64,000 nt of DNA, taken from contig NW_019773550.1 of assembly GCF_001039355.2 (NCBI RefSeq), positions 9,747 through 73,746 on the forward strand. The letters are read 5' to 3'. The position numbers and the translations under genes are program-made. The notes beneath the pieces are model-generated. The model did no database searches, was not told where the DNA came from, and saw only the letters and a program-made list of their open reading frames with translations. This stretch comes from Lingula anatina. Taxonomy: Eukaryota > Brachiopoda > Lingulata > Lingulida > Lingulidae. Below are positions 1-12,557 of the stretch, piece by piece (the first letter of the stretch is position 1; each line of letters begins with the position of its first letter).

Positions 1-170
1 ATAATCTCTTAAGAGATTATTACAGAGCATAGCCATCTATGACAAGCTCAGATATCAGAATAATAGCTATAACTGCTGTTTTTGTTGTTAAACAGAATAC
101 ATCATATTTATGAGTACTTTGTTTTTATGGTGAAATATAGATCTCATATGAAGAGTTATTATCCCTTTAA
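1..170. repeat. Dispersed repeat, copy 1 (starts with a 20-bp palindrome)
   Basis: The window opens with a perfect 20-bp palindrome (ATAATCTCTTAAGAGATTAT). Palindrome, middle and end are shared with 43849-44042: both copies have TAGCCATCT near the start, TCAGAATAAT in the middle, and finish in CTCATATGA followed by TTATCCCTTTAA. The copy lies in an intron of the TFIIS gene and may extend left of the window. It carries no coding capacity and looks like a short non-autonomous element. The family is not recognised. Confidence 0.6.
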
Positions 171-552
171 GTTTCCTGGTTTGATCTCGTGTTTCTTTCC
201 AACAGTGAAGTCCAAAGTTTTCAACATATCATATTTTGTTGTATACAGGTAACCAATCACATAAATTCTTAAACTGTATGCCAAAAAATGTACTCCTGCA
301 TGCAGATATTTGTAGCTTGCATGTTTTTCATGCATAAATGCAACTAAAAATTCTTGGCATTGTAGCAAACTTAAATATGATTATGCCCTAGCTGGTAGTT
401 TTAAAATGTACATATTGTAATATATGTTACTTTTTTTCATGCAATATCTGTTTGCAAGACCAATGTCATTGAAATTGAACCTGATATTTGAAAACATTTT
501 ATGTATATCAGGGAACACACTTGTTCATGGCCCTTTTATGTTGTCTTTGTAG

Positions 553-989
<437 letters not shown>

Positions 990-1952
990 GTAAACAGAAG
1001 AAATCTCTTATGGTGCAAGCCGTAGAATTAACTACCAACATTACTCCATGGAAATCATTGGCCAAAAATGCAGAAACTCTGGAGCAGCAACTCTGTCTTT
1101 ACATCAGATGATATTCAAGAAAAGATCTTCAACTGTCAAGTGCAAATGCTATAGCCTTGTTTATTAAACAGATGGAAGTTTAAAACTTATTTAGAATTGC
1201 TTATTGAGAGGAAACTACTTTAACCTAATTGAATATTGTTGTTCAAAGAAGTTATTCCACAAATAAGATACATGTTACTAAGTATAGTACAAAAATATAA
1301 TTATCATCAATCAGAGTTTGCCAATGAAATTTCAAAAGTCCAAGTCTGATGGTAATCAAAGTGGAGTTCTGCTAAACTAAGGTACTGCACAAATGTTTCA
1401 GTTTGATGGGTCGGAAAAAAAATAATTTTAGATGTATGACTCAAACTTGGTATGTCGCAACTTGTTTTATTCCTGATTAAGAAAATGGTATGTCATGGAT
1501 AAAATTGCTATTGTACTTCAGTTTAAGGAAATCTCAGAGTAAAACATTTTGGTGCTTTGGGACAGTTTCACCTCTAAGATACAGACCAAAATCTCTTCTT
1601 TAGATTTAACCTTAAATGCAGATCAGGAGTGCTTTTTGCAAAAATGTGGCCAATTTGTCAAGTATTTTCATATTTAAAGAGTTAAAAAGGTGTAAGAGTT
1701 TTAAAATTAGACATACATATAAAAAATGATGAATATTCTCAGCACTGATTTAATCTTAATTTTGGTTTAGGTAAGTCCAGTCAACATGTGAAACTGGCCT
1801 TAATGTTTTATAGATTATAAAAGCGTCAGTGAAAGGAAAAGCAAGTTGCTGCATCTCTGTGTGAAGCCCCTTTTTTTCACCAGTGTAGTTATGTAAACAC
1901 GTGAAAGAAGATTAGTTGTATAAATACATATTTGTATAGTTTTATAAATAAA
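990..1952 (+). other. TFIIS 3' UTR
   Basis: The sequence after the TFIIS stop has no gene-like reading frame. AATAAA occurs at 1947-1952, and a second AATAAA at 2358-2363 could give a longer transcript. Placement of the cleavage site is inferred. Confidence 0.6.
1947..1952 (+). terminator. Polyadenylation signal AATAAA (TFIIS)
   Basis: Canonical hexamer about 960 bases after the stop. An alternative copy lies at 2358-2363. Confidence 0.5.
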
Positions 1953-2363
1953 TGATTGATCTAGAAGATTTTTTTAATTCGTTTCATGACAAATTATAAC
2001 CATGGTGTGTTAAGATTCAAGTGTATCCTGAGCCCCCATTTCTCCAAGTGACATTCGCTTTCAGTAGATCTGCACTGCAAAAGCTTTGGTAAAGGATCAG
2101 TAAAGGGTTATAAAGTAGTCTTACCCTTTAAGATCTAATTTGAGAAGAGAAATGGTATAAATGAAGATGAGTAATATTTTCCATTCCAATTTGTAATTGC
2201 AAAGATGAATGGTACTGCACTTTTTTTTCTGTGATTGTGCCCACGAGGCCCTTTACGTCTGATGACAAATTCTGATTGTGACATGGAAATTCCAAGAAAA
2301 GTGTTCAATATGCTTTGATATCACCAAATGAACATATGCTGCCAATCATGTTAATTGAATAAA

Positions 2364-3086
2364 AGATAATCAAACAGATCTGTGTTCACTGCATTCCTTC
2401 AGGTAGTGCGCTCTTCAGTAAATAAAGGCGAGAAAACGCTTAAAAACAAACCAGGGTGAGGCTGTAGAAATCGACCATAAACGGATATCATGACTTATTT
2501 GGTTTATCTATTCACGACAATATAGTGAGTACGTTGATGTATTGATTTTAGGCTTCTTACGTGTTATCATCAGTGTCTTTACTTACAGAAACGTATGGAA
2601 AGTTTCCCGTGGATTTTATTGCGTGATAATGATTAATGTTCGAGCCTCCTACTCGGTCCACCTACAGTACATTACTATATCTATGTCATTAGTCCAGGAA
2701 TACACCCAAGACTTGTCTTAAGGAAATAGTTCATTGTTGAATTAATAAAGATCCTGTTTTTAACATTTCGCGCTTATTGGAATACTATAGGTTTTGGATA
2801 TGTTCATCTACTTTGATTGCATGTTCTTAGTTACATTATGCAGATCAAAATACGTAACTAATATGTAAAGATTATAATCATAAAGGACAACACTAAGAAT
2901 TCCTTACCATACTTCACCGTACCGTGTTTTAATACTACGTCGTGTAGATAGGATAAGATGAAGATTATAGGATGGAACTTGTATTTATCATATTTACTGC
3001 ATATTGTTGTTATTTTTAATTAATATTTTACTGTAAACGCTGTCATTGTATTTTCTTAAGAAACTGCCCAAGGAATAATTATAATT
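2364..3086. other. Intergenic and presumed promoter / 5' UTR of the PH-domain gene
   Basis: About 720 bases between the TFIIS 3' end and the start codon at 3087. No TATA box at a convincing distance and no gene-like frame were seen. TTTTCTTAAG just upstream of the ATG could be the acceptor of a 5' UTR intron, but no matching donor stands out. Confidence 0.35.
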
Positions 3087-4699
3087 ATGGCCCAAGTAGT
3101 CAAGTCTGGATGGCTGAAGAGATTTAGTCGTAAGTACAACATTTTGTTGAAGTTTGCAGATTTTGTTTATGAAAATTTATTTGTCTTATAAAGCCACAGC
3201 TGGATTTAATTTTTCTTCAGTTTATTGATAACGATAATTAATTCTTACAAGTAAGTAAACATCAGTAAAGTCAAGTGTGATATATTAGTTCATCATAAAT
3301 AGTCAATACCTTTCTCTTATAATATCTTCTAACAAATGTCAAATATTGTGTGTATGGTTCTCTTATTCCAGGGAGTTTATTTAGTGGAGGATGGAAAAAT
3401 GTATGGGTAGTACTACATAAAGACAGTGCTTTAGTATTTTACAATAACCAGGGTGATCATACACCAAAGGGAAGTGTTTATTTAAATGTAAGTACATTTT
3501 TGTCACTTTTCATGAATATTAATTGTTGTAGTGAAAATAAACATTTTTAGAGTTACCAGAAATCATCTGTTACCAGTAAGAAAGGATTTTTCAAGCCATT
3601 AGCAAGCACCTAGTACACTACATGAAACAAGATTTAGTTTCAATTATTTCACAATGTGGGTTTTTTATCATTTTAGAATGTATGCAATTTCCTAGCTGTT
3701 GGTAACTATACCAGTGTCATACCAGACAGGCCAACAGGGGTACAGGTAGAATGCCTGATAGCAGTACCACAAGAACCAAGCAAAACAGCTAAAATCAATT
3801 GGTTTCTGTGTAATTCACAACAAGAAGTAAAGTAAGATTTTTCAGTGTCAACAGCCAGTGTGAAACATTTATGCAGATTTACAGTAGTAACCTAGTTAGT
3901 TTAATATCATTTGTTAAGAAGACCTAAGGCTTATAATTCGTATAGGTGAGGTCTGCTAACTTAAAGATGGGACTATTTGCATAAGACTGCAAATTAGCTT
4001 AACATTGCATCATCCCATTCTTTTTCATTTATGTGGCATATGTAGTCTGTTGATTCAAGTTACATCTGCCCGGTCTAAAATTGTTCTTGTCTGAGTGCAA
4101 CTTTAAGAGCTTGCAAATATAAAACAACTAAAGGTTTTGAATAAAAAAAATGATGATATCCAAAATTGATGATATACAAGTTGAATAGTGGATTACATTT
4201 ATTTAATGATTTTTGTAACTACTTTATTTCAGTGATTGGATGTCTGCAATTGTATCAACAGTAAGTACTTCAACACAGGTGTAATTTTCAAACCTTCACA
4301 TCACCAATCTTAAGGGAACAAAATTTTATTGATACAGGTTTGACAGATATTGTGCCTATGGTGCTTTCAATATTTCATGTTACTACTTTCTTCAATTTAA
4401 TGAGACTGTGGCTGCTTTCACATTTATTTAAAACAAGTGCAATTTTTCTTTAGTTTCTGGTGTGATATTCATAATAAGGTATCTTATCATTATTGTGAAA
4501 AAAAAATTACACCTCAGCTTTCATCACAACCCTGGTGAAAAAAGGCCCGTAGTGCATCATTGTTTCAGTCACCCGTCATTACAACCATACCATATTTATA
4601 CTTTGATTCACACCAGCACAGAAATTGTTCTTGACAAATGGCAAAATGTATAGGTCAAATCGATGCAGGATCACAGGCAAATGGTTAAATTACATTTGT

Positions 4700-4730
<31 letters not shown>

Positions 4731-6651
4731 TTTTTGCTGAAGTAAACAATTAAGTATTTGGCATTAAAATTATGTGAAAACATCAACCCAGACCTGCACT
4801 GTAGTCACAGACTTATTAATACAGCATAGGCTTTAAAACATGTCTTTGTGTCATATTTCCAGCTCCCACCACCACCACAACAGCAGCAGGCAACGGCTCC
4901 AAGTGCACCTCCATTTACTGCTAGCCAGCCACCAGCCAGTGGAGCAGCTCCTCTAGGATTTGGAGCAGTAGCAGGTATAAGATTAGTTTAGATGAAGTTC
5001 AGGGTACATGTCTAAAATATCATTATATTGTTAGATATTTTTTACTCCATTAATATGATTTTTTTTTTCAGTATGGAATGGTCTTTTGATGTAATAGCGC
5101 ACATATGAATTTTAATTTAACTAAAATACGGATTGGTCAAATATGGTTTATAACTGTTTGCAGTCTTATTTTTTGCAAATTAAAATCATTAAAATAACTT
5201 TTCCATATTATTTCAGTCATTTTGCATCTGTAACATTTTAATTGCTCATTACCTCTAAACATATCCTTGTTTTTGGATATGCTACAAATTTACTGTTTTT
5301 TTCCATTACAGGGGCAGCAGCAGCAGGCTCAGCACCCCCACCATATCCACAACCATCACAACCATATCCCTCAGGACCCCCAGGGGGATACCCAGCACAA
5401 CCTCCAGGGGGATACCCACAACAACCCCCTGGGGCATATCCACAACAGCCCCCTGGGGGATACCCACAACAACCCCCTGGAGCATACCCAAGGCAACAAC
5501 AACCATATCCACAGCAGCAAGGTTACCCTCAGCAGCAGTATTACCCACAGCAACAGCCTTACCCAGGACAGCCAGGTACTGTCTGAAACTCATTTCTTTC
5601 GATAATTTTCTACAGTTAATGTTTCACATATTTTGATAGATGAACAAGCTGTATTTTCTGATCTATCTGTCTCTATATCCTTCTTTTGAAAGATTAAAAA
5701 GCAATATGCAGATCATGTTTAGTTTAAGTGATGATGTGAGGTTTTTCACAAGGTGAGATATGATTGGCTGGTTTTAAATCAGATTTTTGCAAGTTTGTTT
5801 CATGACCAGGCTGCCATCACCTCAATTTTTATTGCTCACTATTTAGGCAGTTCTGAATTGCAGATGTCAGGTATCACCCAAATGACAGTGCACACAAATG
5901 TTACTGTACAAAGAGACCAGTGTACATGTATCTGATTGCATTTCTTGTGTGCATCCGGTCTTGGAATAAGGCATCTGTAAATAAAACTGCATATTAATTC
6001 AACAGGTCCCTCTGGGTATGCTCCACCTCCTGCAGGTTACCCCCAGCAGGCCTATGCTGGTGCCCCCCAGGGAGCATATGCTGGTCAACAACAAGTGTAT
6101 AGAAAAAAGAAGAAGAAGGGAATGTTAGGGGGCAATGCTGCAAAGATTGGTGCAGGTAGATAGCTTTTTTGAGAGAATTGTCTCCTGGAGAATATTCATG
6201 GAAGTAGTTTTCTTTTTAGGAAAACATTAACATTCCATTTGAAATTGAAAAATATTGATGGACCCTTCAGACTAACAGATTAGTCCTAGTTTATATGTAG
6301 AAAATATTTGTCATAAAGCTTGGGAACAAATCTAGCTGACCAGGTTGAAATTCATTAAATAAAAAAATTAATACCAATGATACCCATTATAAACATTCTG
6401 GCTTTTTGAAAATATTGAAACTTTTTTCCTGATTATTTTGACTAGTGCTTAAAGTCCATGTCACTTATGTTCCAGGTCTTTTAGGAGGTGCAGCATTAGG
6501 ATACGGAGCGGGTAAACTGATGGGTCACGGCATGGGCTGGGGATTTGGGGGTGGCTGGGGTCACCATGGCAGCTGGAGTTCACTGGACAGTTGGGGCAGT
6601 GGAGGAAGCTGGGGAAGTTGTGGAAGCTTTGGAAGTTTTGGTGGGGATTAA
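3087..6651 (+). CDS. PH-domain protein with Tyr-Pro-Gln repeats and glycine-zipper tail
   Basis: Eight exons: 3087-3129, 3372-3487, 3677-3831, 4233-4260, 4863-4974, 5312-5575, 6006-6155, 6476-6651. They join in frame with GT-AG introns to 347 residues. Residues 1-114 read as a pleckstrin-homology domain: start MAQVVKSGWLKRF, then WKNVWVVL (strands 1-2), and the C-terminal helix NDWMSAIVS with the near-invariant PH Trp at 107. PH domains bind phosphoinositides or proteins at membranes. Residues 115-270 are Pro/Gln/Tyr-rich, with YPQQPPGGYPQQPPGAYP-type repeats like the XYPPX tails of rhodopsins and scramblases. Residues 273-277 are five lysines. They precede a glycine zipper (GGLLGGAALGYGAGKLMGH) and a Gly/Trp/Ser tail to the TAA. 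The start is the first ATG of the PH frame. A membrane-associated adaptor is likely but inferred, and no named orthologue is recognised. Confidence 0.85.
4699..4735. repeat. (TTTA)n microsatellite
   Basis: About nine TTTA units in intron 4 of the PH-domain gene. Confidence 0.9.
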
Positions 6652-8049
6652 AGAGTCTGTATTGTTCATTCTCTTTACACAGAATGCCATTTTAGACACA
6701 AATGGATTGAGGTTAGATATAATGCTGAAAATCTATAAATATTCTGTATGCTTTAAGGATGATATACTCCATGTTTTTTATTTAGAGAACCATGGGCTAG
6801 AAAATAATAGTTCAACACCATATATGTAATAATATTTCCACAAAGGGTTGTGTTTCTTAATTTTTTGTGTCAACACTTGTGAAAAAACTGATAACTTATT
6901 TATGAGTCATAAAAATGAATTTGTTTAACTACTTTGTGTTCAACAGCCTGTTGCTGAAATGACATGAATTGTCTAGCAGAAATATTCTTGTTGAATGCCT
7001 TTCTCTTGTGAAGTCACTGAATTTTTATGCATGATGACATATTTTGTATTCAGCATATTCTCACTAAATCTGCAATTTTAAGGTCCTTTAGCCCATATAA
7101 ATGATTGTAAATATATTTTAGGCAAGGATTCCATTTACCTTTAATATTTATTTGAGACTGAATACAAAGATCTGTCTTTGTGAATATTACAGGTGTACAT
7201 GTTTTCAAATGGTAAATTTACTGCATTTGCATGTTGTTTTGATATATTTTGTGTAAATGTGTTCTTTAAAAATATATGTCACGGTAAAGACTTAATCATT
7301 TCAACCGGGGAAAAATAATCAATTTTTCAGATACCTAATTTAAGAATAATAAAAAATTCATTTCTGTGTAGCAATTTTATGCTTATACTGTATAGAATGA
7401 AACTTTAAGGTAGTCTGGTTTTCCACTGTGTTGCTACCACTCAATAGGAGTGTTCTCATTTCAAGAATTTATTTCTTACAAAGAATACAGTATCTCAAAG
7501 TCAGGTTGAAATGATTGAGCTATTACTGTATCACTGCTTTCCATTCATATTGAAATAATATTATTCTGCTCTTTTCGTGTTGGATTTTTGTCCATAAGCT
7601 TGAAAACTTTATTTACAACAGGGAAGTTAGTCTCTTGTTCTTCCCCTTTGTGTATAATTGTCATTATGTGTGTGTGTTATTCTGGAGAAAAGATATCTTA
7701 CCTATAATATATTATAAAAATGCTATATAAAGGGTTTTGTGTAGTCAAGATTATGTTAATGGTCATGCACTGATTAAAAAGGTGAAATTGGCTGAATAAC
7801 TGTAAGAAATTAGTTTTACACCTACCCGGTAGAATGTCTGTGAAGTTACATAAGCTCTTAAAAGTATGAATAGTTGGAGGAAATGTTAAAAACAGTGATA
7901 ACATTTTAACCGTTTTTATATTATTATCAGTCATTAAGTTTTGGAGTAAATGTTTTATCTACGGGTTTATGTTCTTTGTTATGATAAATTACTAGATTTG
8001 CTTATAAGACAAGCATCCAACAAACCTCTGAAAAACTAGGAGATGCTTC
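6652..8049 (+). other. 3' UTR of the PH-domain gene and convergent intergenic DNA
   Basis: No gene-like frame. AATAAA at 7348-7353 is the most plausible polyadenylation signal, about 700 bases after the stop. Another AATAAA is at 8449-8454, beyond the fold-back element. Confidence 0.4.
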
Positions 8050-8279
8050 GGGCTCTTTCTCCATAAAACTCTGTAGATTGATCTTACTCTGCAGGGAATG
8101 CAATCAGATAAACAGCTTGACACGCTTCCTCTTGGCATTGAGTAGAATGCAGGAAAGCTGATGTTTATACAAGTACTTTGGAAACAAGAGGAGGCATGTT
8201 AATCTGATTGCATTCAGCAAGAGTCCCGGTGGAGTAAGATCAATCTACATAGAACCATAGTTTCATTGCAAATGAGCCC
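8050..8279. mobile_element. Long fold-back element (MITE-like inverted repeat)
   Basis: Two arms of about 105-110 bases pair over most of their length. Left-arm TGTAGATTGATCTTACTC (8072-8089) is the exact reverse complement of bases in 8232-8249. Left AATGCAATCAGAT (8097-8109) pairs with 8202-8214. CTTCCTCTTG pairs with CAAGAGGAGG, and the ends GGGCTC pair with GAGCCC. The element sits between the two convergent genes and has no coding capacity. It is most likely a fold-back MITE. A regulatory or small-RNA hairpin is possible but less likely. Confidence 0.7.
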
Positions 8280-8716
8280 TTAGAGAGCCCAATCTGACCC
8301 CTCAAAAAGTAGGAAACTGCATTCTTTTTTTTTCAACTATTTAATAACAATACATTTTGATAAATGTCTACCACTGCAGCTCATGCTTACTATGCTAAAA
8401 AGCAGACACATGAGGAAGTGGGGCTTTTTTTTTTCAAAACTTTAAATGAATAAACTGAAAACATGGGTTGCAGTTTTCTTAAAGTAATTCTTACTCTGAA
8501 TCCTAAATTGTTTTAAAGGGATTGGAATCTTGAAAAGGTTCCAGAGTCCACCCAACGTGCTGAGCTGCCCCACCCCTATCTAACGTCCTTGATCCCCTCG
8601 GTGAAATGTAGGATTTGGTTAACAATAGGCGTTTTTTTTTTCAACATAACAGATTGTCAATATACAAGTAGGATTATACAAATTCATTAAAAGACGAGAC
8701 CGATAATCGAAATTAT

Positions 8717-8722
8717 TTTATT
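8717..8722 (-). terminator. Polyadenylation signal AATAAA for the cytokine-receptor-like gene
   Basis: AATAAA on the minus strand about 730 bases beyond the 3' UTR splice acceptor. It is the first canonical hexamer noticed in the terminal exon. Confidence 0.5.
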
Positions 8723-9444
8723 TCATAACGTCATCAAACAAAATATAAGAATATACACTATGTACAACGAATATAAATTCAGAAAATTACTCTGAAGAAA
8801 GCAGATGTTTTGATCCTGGTCTACTTTCATTTCAACACCTCACTTAAGTCATATTTTATCATTCATAGAATGAACTGTTTATGATGTAATGTTTAAGTGT
8901 CCAGAAACAGTGTCTTAATTTCTTTCTGTCATTATTTTAACCAGATTGACATTTCGAAAAAAGTGTCTCATATGCACGAACTGCTTAATTTGTTTTCATT
9001 CTTGATGGTTGTTACTCTGCTAATGGCTTAACCTTTTCCACAGAATAACATTTACGTTTGGTTTTCATTTGTAAAGTGACCATATACTACATGTAATACT
9101 GTCTAGATTTCTTACGAATTAACATCTTTAAAGCGTCTCGTTCACATGATGGCCAACAACTTCCCTATAAGAAGGGGTATAATGACGTACATTTTTCTTT
9201 TTATATAAAGGATATTCATATCACACATTTAAGTGATGTCAGTTTGCAAAAGGCTATCAACAGTTCACTGTCGCATCTCCATCTAGTTAAGCTGGACCCA
9301 AAACAGAACTATCTAGAAATTTTGCATCTAATGCTCTGTCCTCATCCACACACGTCGAGGGGGGTCTGCTTAGACTATGAAACACTGCACCACGTTTTGA
9401 CATAGTTGAGCAAATGTTCAGATAACTTGGACGGATGAAATGCC
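8723..9444 (-). other. Terminal 3' UTR exon of the cytokine-receptor-like gene
   Basis: Exon 5 runs past its stop codon to a strong donor (GTAAGT, 9673-9668). The matching acceptor TTTTTTGTAG ends at 9445, so the last exon starts at 9444 and is untranslated relative to the main frame. The stop is only about 20 bases upstream of the junction, too close to trigger nonsense-mediated decay. A second small reading frame crosses this junction and is described separately. Confidence 0.6.
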
Positions 9445-9692
9445 CTACAAAAAATGGAAACTTAATAAATATATAAACATAATATGCTTCTCAATCTAAT
9501 ATTTTAGAAGAAATATCAGAAATATAGACATATATCAACTCCCTATTCGGAGAGAGAAGACCAGTAAAACTTGCCGTAAATCAAGTATTTGCTCAAAATA
9601 GGAAAAATCACCACTGCAAAATTTCCAAAACTCTCCGCGTAGTTAAAACGGTTTCATACGTATGTCAACTTACCAAGAACTTGGGTTTCCAT
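9287..9692 (-). CDS. Possible downstream small ORF in the 3' UTR (58 codons, spliced)
   Basis: A frame opens at an ATG (9692-9690) that begins one base after the TAA of the receptor-like CDS, in the context TAAAATGG (A at -3, G at +4, favourable for initiation). It runs through 9674, is spliced to 9444, and stays open to TAA at 9289-9287. The conceptual start is METQVLGHF and the end is FLDSSVLGPA. No domain is recognised. It could be chance, since a frame this long is not rare, an alternative C-terminus, or a reinitiation product. Confidence 0.25.
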
Positions 9693-9693
9693 T

Positions 9694-12442
9694 TTAGGAC
9701 GTGGTCGTTGTTATACGTGCAGCCTCACTCCAGTAGCCCCCACGACCTGGTTTTGCTTTAATAGATACTTTATACAGTGTGTTGGGAATCAAACCATCTA
9801 CTCTTGCTCCTTCTTGACGCGTTTCTATTTCCTGAAATAAATACATAGGCGTATCGTTATAAGGTTCATGTGTAATTAATTATCACAAGCATTTAAAGGT
9901 CGTAAGTCATAAACCAGTAACGTGGGATATCCCAACCACATCCCAACGTGGGTCCGTTTTGAACACTGCTATGCATTTTGTGATTCTATTTTTTCTTTTT
10001 TGTCCAAGGCAAAGCAGATATTTCAATTGTTTTATCCTTTGATCACATCCGGATTGATCTCAATTCCTTCAACTAAAAGTAAGTTCCTGCATGACTAACA
10101 CTACTATCACTATGCGCCACACTGAAAGTGTTGTACTGATGCTTTACTCAAATCTAGCGTTCGATTAAGACAGTAAAATGTAATAAAATGTCCCCTTACC
10201 TTTATTGTACCGTGTTCGCTCTCCAATAAGACATTGTACATAAGCCCAGAATACAGTCTATTTGAACTTAGATTCTCGGGATGCGTCCACGACAACTGCA
10301 AATGCGACTGGCCCTTGTCCAAAGTCTTCAACTCTCTTACTGGTTTTGGTTTCACTGAAAAAAAAGTTCTTTTTATTGTAATGTTTCAGTTGTTTTAGCA
10401 GTTTTACATGAGTGCATGAGACCTACATGTAGCAATATATCTTTATGCTCTTTGCGCGTACGTCAGACGCCTGAGATACCATATCAGTGTCATATCTTAT
10501 AAAACGGTATTTGAAAGATCTTCCTACCGATTTCATACGTGTTGACCATTTCGTAGCTTGAAAAGGATTCTCCATGTTCGGGATGGGTGCCTCTGACGAT
10601 GACATAATAGATGAACCCCGCCTTGAAACTGTCGATGCCGTCATCCTGTTGAAACCTGCAGGTATTTCCTTTTGTGTGTGGGCACAGGTTCAATGACCCT
10701 GGACTGAAATAATAAAATTCAATTCAATTCAATTCAGTTCAATTCAAATCAATGCATAATGATCTAGTTAAAATGTGCCAATCAAAAAGTACATGTTTAT
10801 GATTGGATGGATATAAACATTCTGTATATGTGGTAACGTATGGCGATCGTTCGGCGTCATTAAAATGAATTCGTAATTGTGGCTGATTCATTGTAGTCTA
10901 TAAAACACCTGATAAAATAAAATCTCTGAGCAATGTGTTAAGATCTTGTTTGAAGAGTAGGAAAATGTGTAGACTAGCGATCAATTGTTCTTGTAACGTT
11001 TCCTGGTGCAAACTCCACCTGATTTTTAAAACTCATGTGGTGACTTTATTCAGAAATCCGAAACTCGGTGAAAATTAAGGGCAACAAGAGCGCTCTAGGA
11101 TTCTTTTCGGCGTGAAAAAATTTACGGCATGCATGATTTCAAGAGAACCTCACACATGATACCCTGACCCAGTGGTTTCGCTATCTTAAGCTACTTCACC
11201 GGCTGTTTCTTTTCCCTGGTCGATTTCTTTTTCAAATTTAAACGGCCACCTGCTACATGTACATGTTACAGGTGTGAGTAGGCGTCTGGGGCATTCACTA
11301 GTTACTACTTGGCATTCGTTTGGTTTGTTGGGTTTCCTTGTATTAAATTTTCAACTACATGTCGCTTCCCTGAAGATAAATAATTTAGTTTGTCGTCTTA
11401 AAAAGCGGGGGTGCTTTATGACGGAAGCTACTCATAATAGTTTCCCTTACCCTTTTTATCCAGCAAAACCTTTATAACAATATCATCTAAGCTAATGACA
11501 AACTATCACACTACTTACTGAACGGTCCAAAGAAGTGTGTAGTTAGAGTCCTGGGCAATTTGGGCGCTGTCGACCACTTCCCAACTACATATCATGTCTT
11601 CAAAGTTATTAGATATGCAGCGAATGTTGTCCGCCACTTTTGGTTTGACTGAAAAGAGCATAACATTCATAAATACCATCGAAATAAACCTACTGAAAAA
11701 ATCATTATAGTGGTATACAGGTCAAATACTTCAAAGGTCCCATTTCACAGGTCGACCAGAAGCCATTGCTAACCATCGGAAAAAAACCGACCCAAAACCA
11801 ATTTCGCGCTAAGTTTTATCAAGACAAAAATGTGAAATCATTCTTGTGAAATTGGAGTCCGAATGTTGCTTTTGGGGTGAGCCATTGGACGCGGAGAAAC
11901 ATTTCAATTCCCAAAAAGTAAACATGACTGAAGGCCATTGATCAAGTTAATGCGAGGTTAGATTACTTTGTTTAAATTTTACGTCTCTTAGAAATATTTT
12001 CGGAATTGTATTTCACCACAATTTGTGGTTTGATCAAGGAAGTCCATAAGTGCCAGTCTTCGATTAACTTCTCAAAATCCAGTTAGGTTATTTAATTGTG
12101 AATGTTCATATTTGCCTCATACATGCATGTATTCTACACAGGCATTAGATTACAACTTTCGCAGAAAAGAGGTGTAAATTAAAACAGCGGCGAAAACATT
12201 TTGAATAATTACGAATCGATTTACATCCTTGTACTTTCTTTAATTCTGAATTGGTACCAAAATTATCAAAATCAATATCATAGATAATAGATTTAAGAGT
12301 CATTTTTTACGAAGATAAATACATCAAAGTATATCATTTTATCAAAAAACTAACACGTACCTCCCATGGGTGCTGCAAACACTGCACAGGGAATCAAGAT
12401 AGCCAGATAGACGGTTGTCATCCTCATTCGTAAGCTTTCCAT
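9694..12442 (-). CDS. Secreted class I cytokine-receptor-like protein (soluble cytokine-binding module)
   Basis: Five coding exons on the minus strand: 12442-12361, 11648-11519, 10703-10528, 10354-10200, 9831-9694. They join in frame to 226 residues. Residues 1-24 are a signal peptide (core VYLAILIPCAVFA). Domain 1 (28-129) has the class I cytokine-receptor signature C-x9-C-x-W (Cys38, Cys48, Trp50) and a second cysteine pair, Cys78 and Cys86. Domain 2 (130-226) is fibronectin-III-like: VKPKPVRELK start, LQLSW, and near the end GYWSEAARI, a half-conserved WSXWS box (W215, S216, then E-A-A). Asn63 and Asn157 are potential N-glycosylation sites. The protein stops right after domain 2, with no membrane segment, GPI tail or cytoplasmic box 1. 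It therefore resembles soluble subunits such as EBI3, CRLF1 or the p40 module in layout. Ligand binding is inferred. The start is the first ATG; internal Met6 and Met8 are alternatives. Confidence 0.8.
10716..10745. repeat. (AATTC)n microsatellite
   Basis: Six pentamer units, one with a substitution, in intron 2 of the cytokine-receptor-like gene, just upstream of the exon 3 acceptor. Confidence 0.9.
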
Positions 12443-12557
12443 TCTCACAACAATTCTTTTCTCAGTGATGAACTTCAAATAACTGTCTTCTAAAACTTGA
12501 TCAGTTGCCTCTGTATATTCTTGAGTAGGTTATGACTACTATTGGCTCGCAGGTCTC

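Noticed and set aside
5267-5605. Alternative frames, plus and minus, over the Pro/Gln repeat exon
   Set aside because: They are shadows of the in-frame YPQQP exon, which joins its neighbours with matching phase. Low-complexity DNA leaves other frames open by chance.
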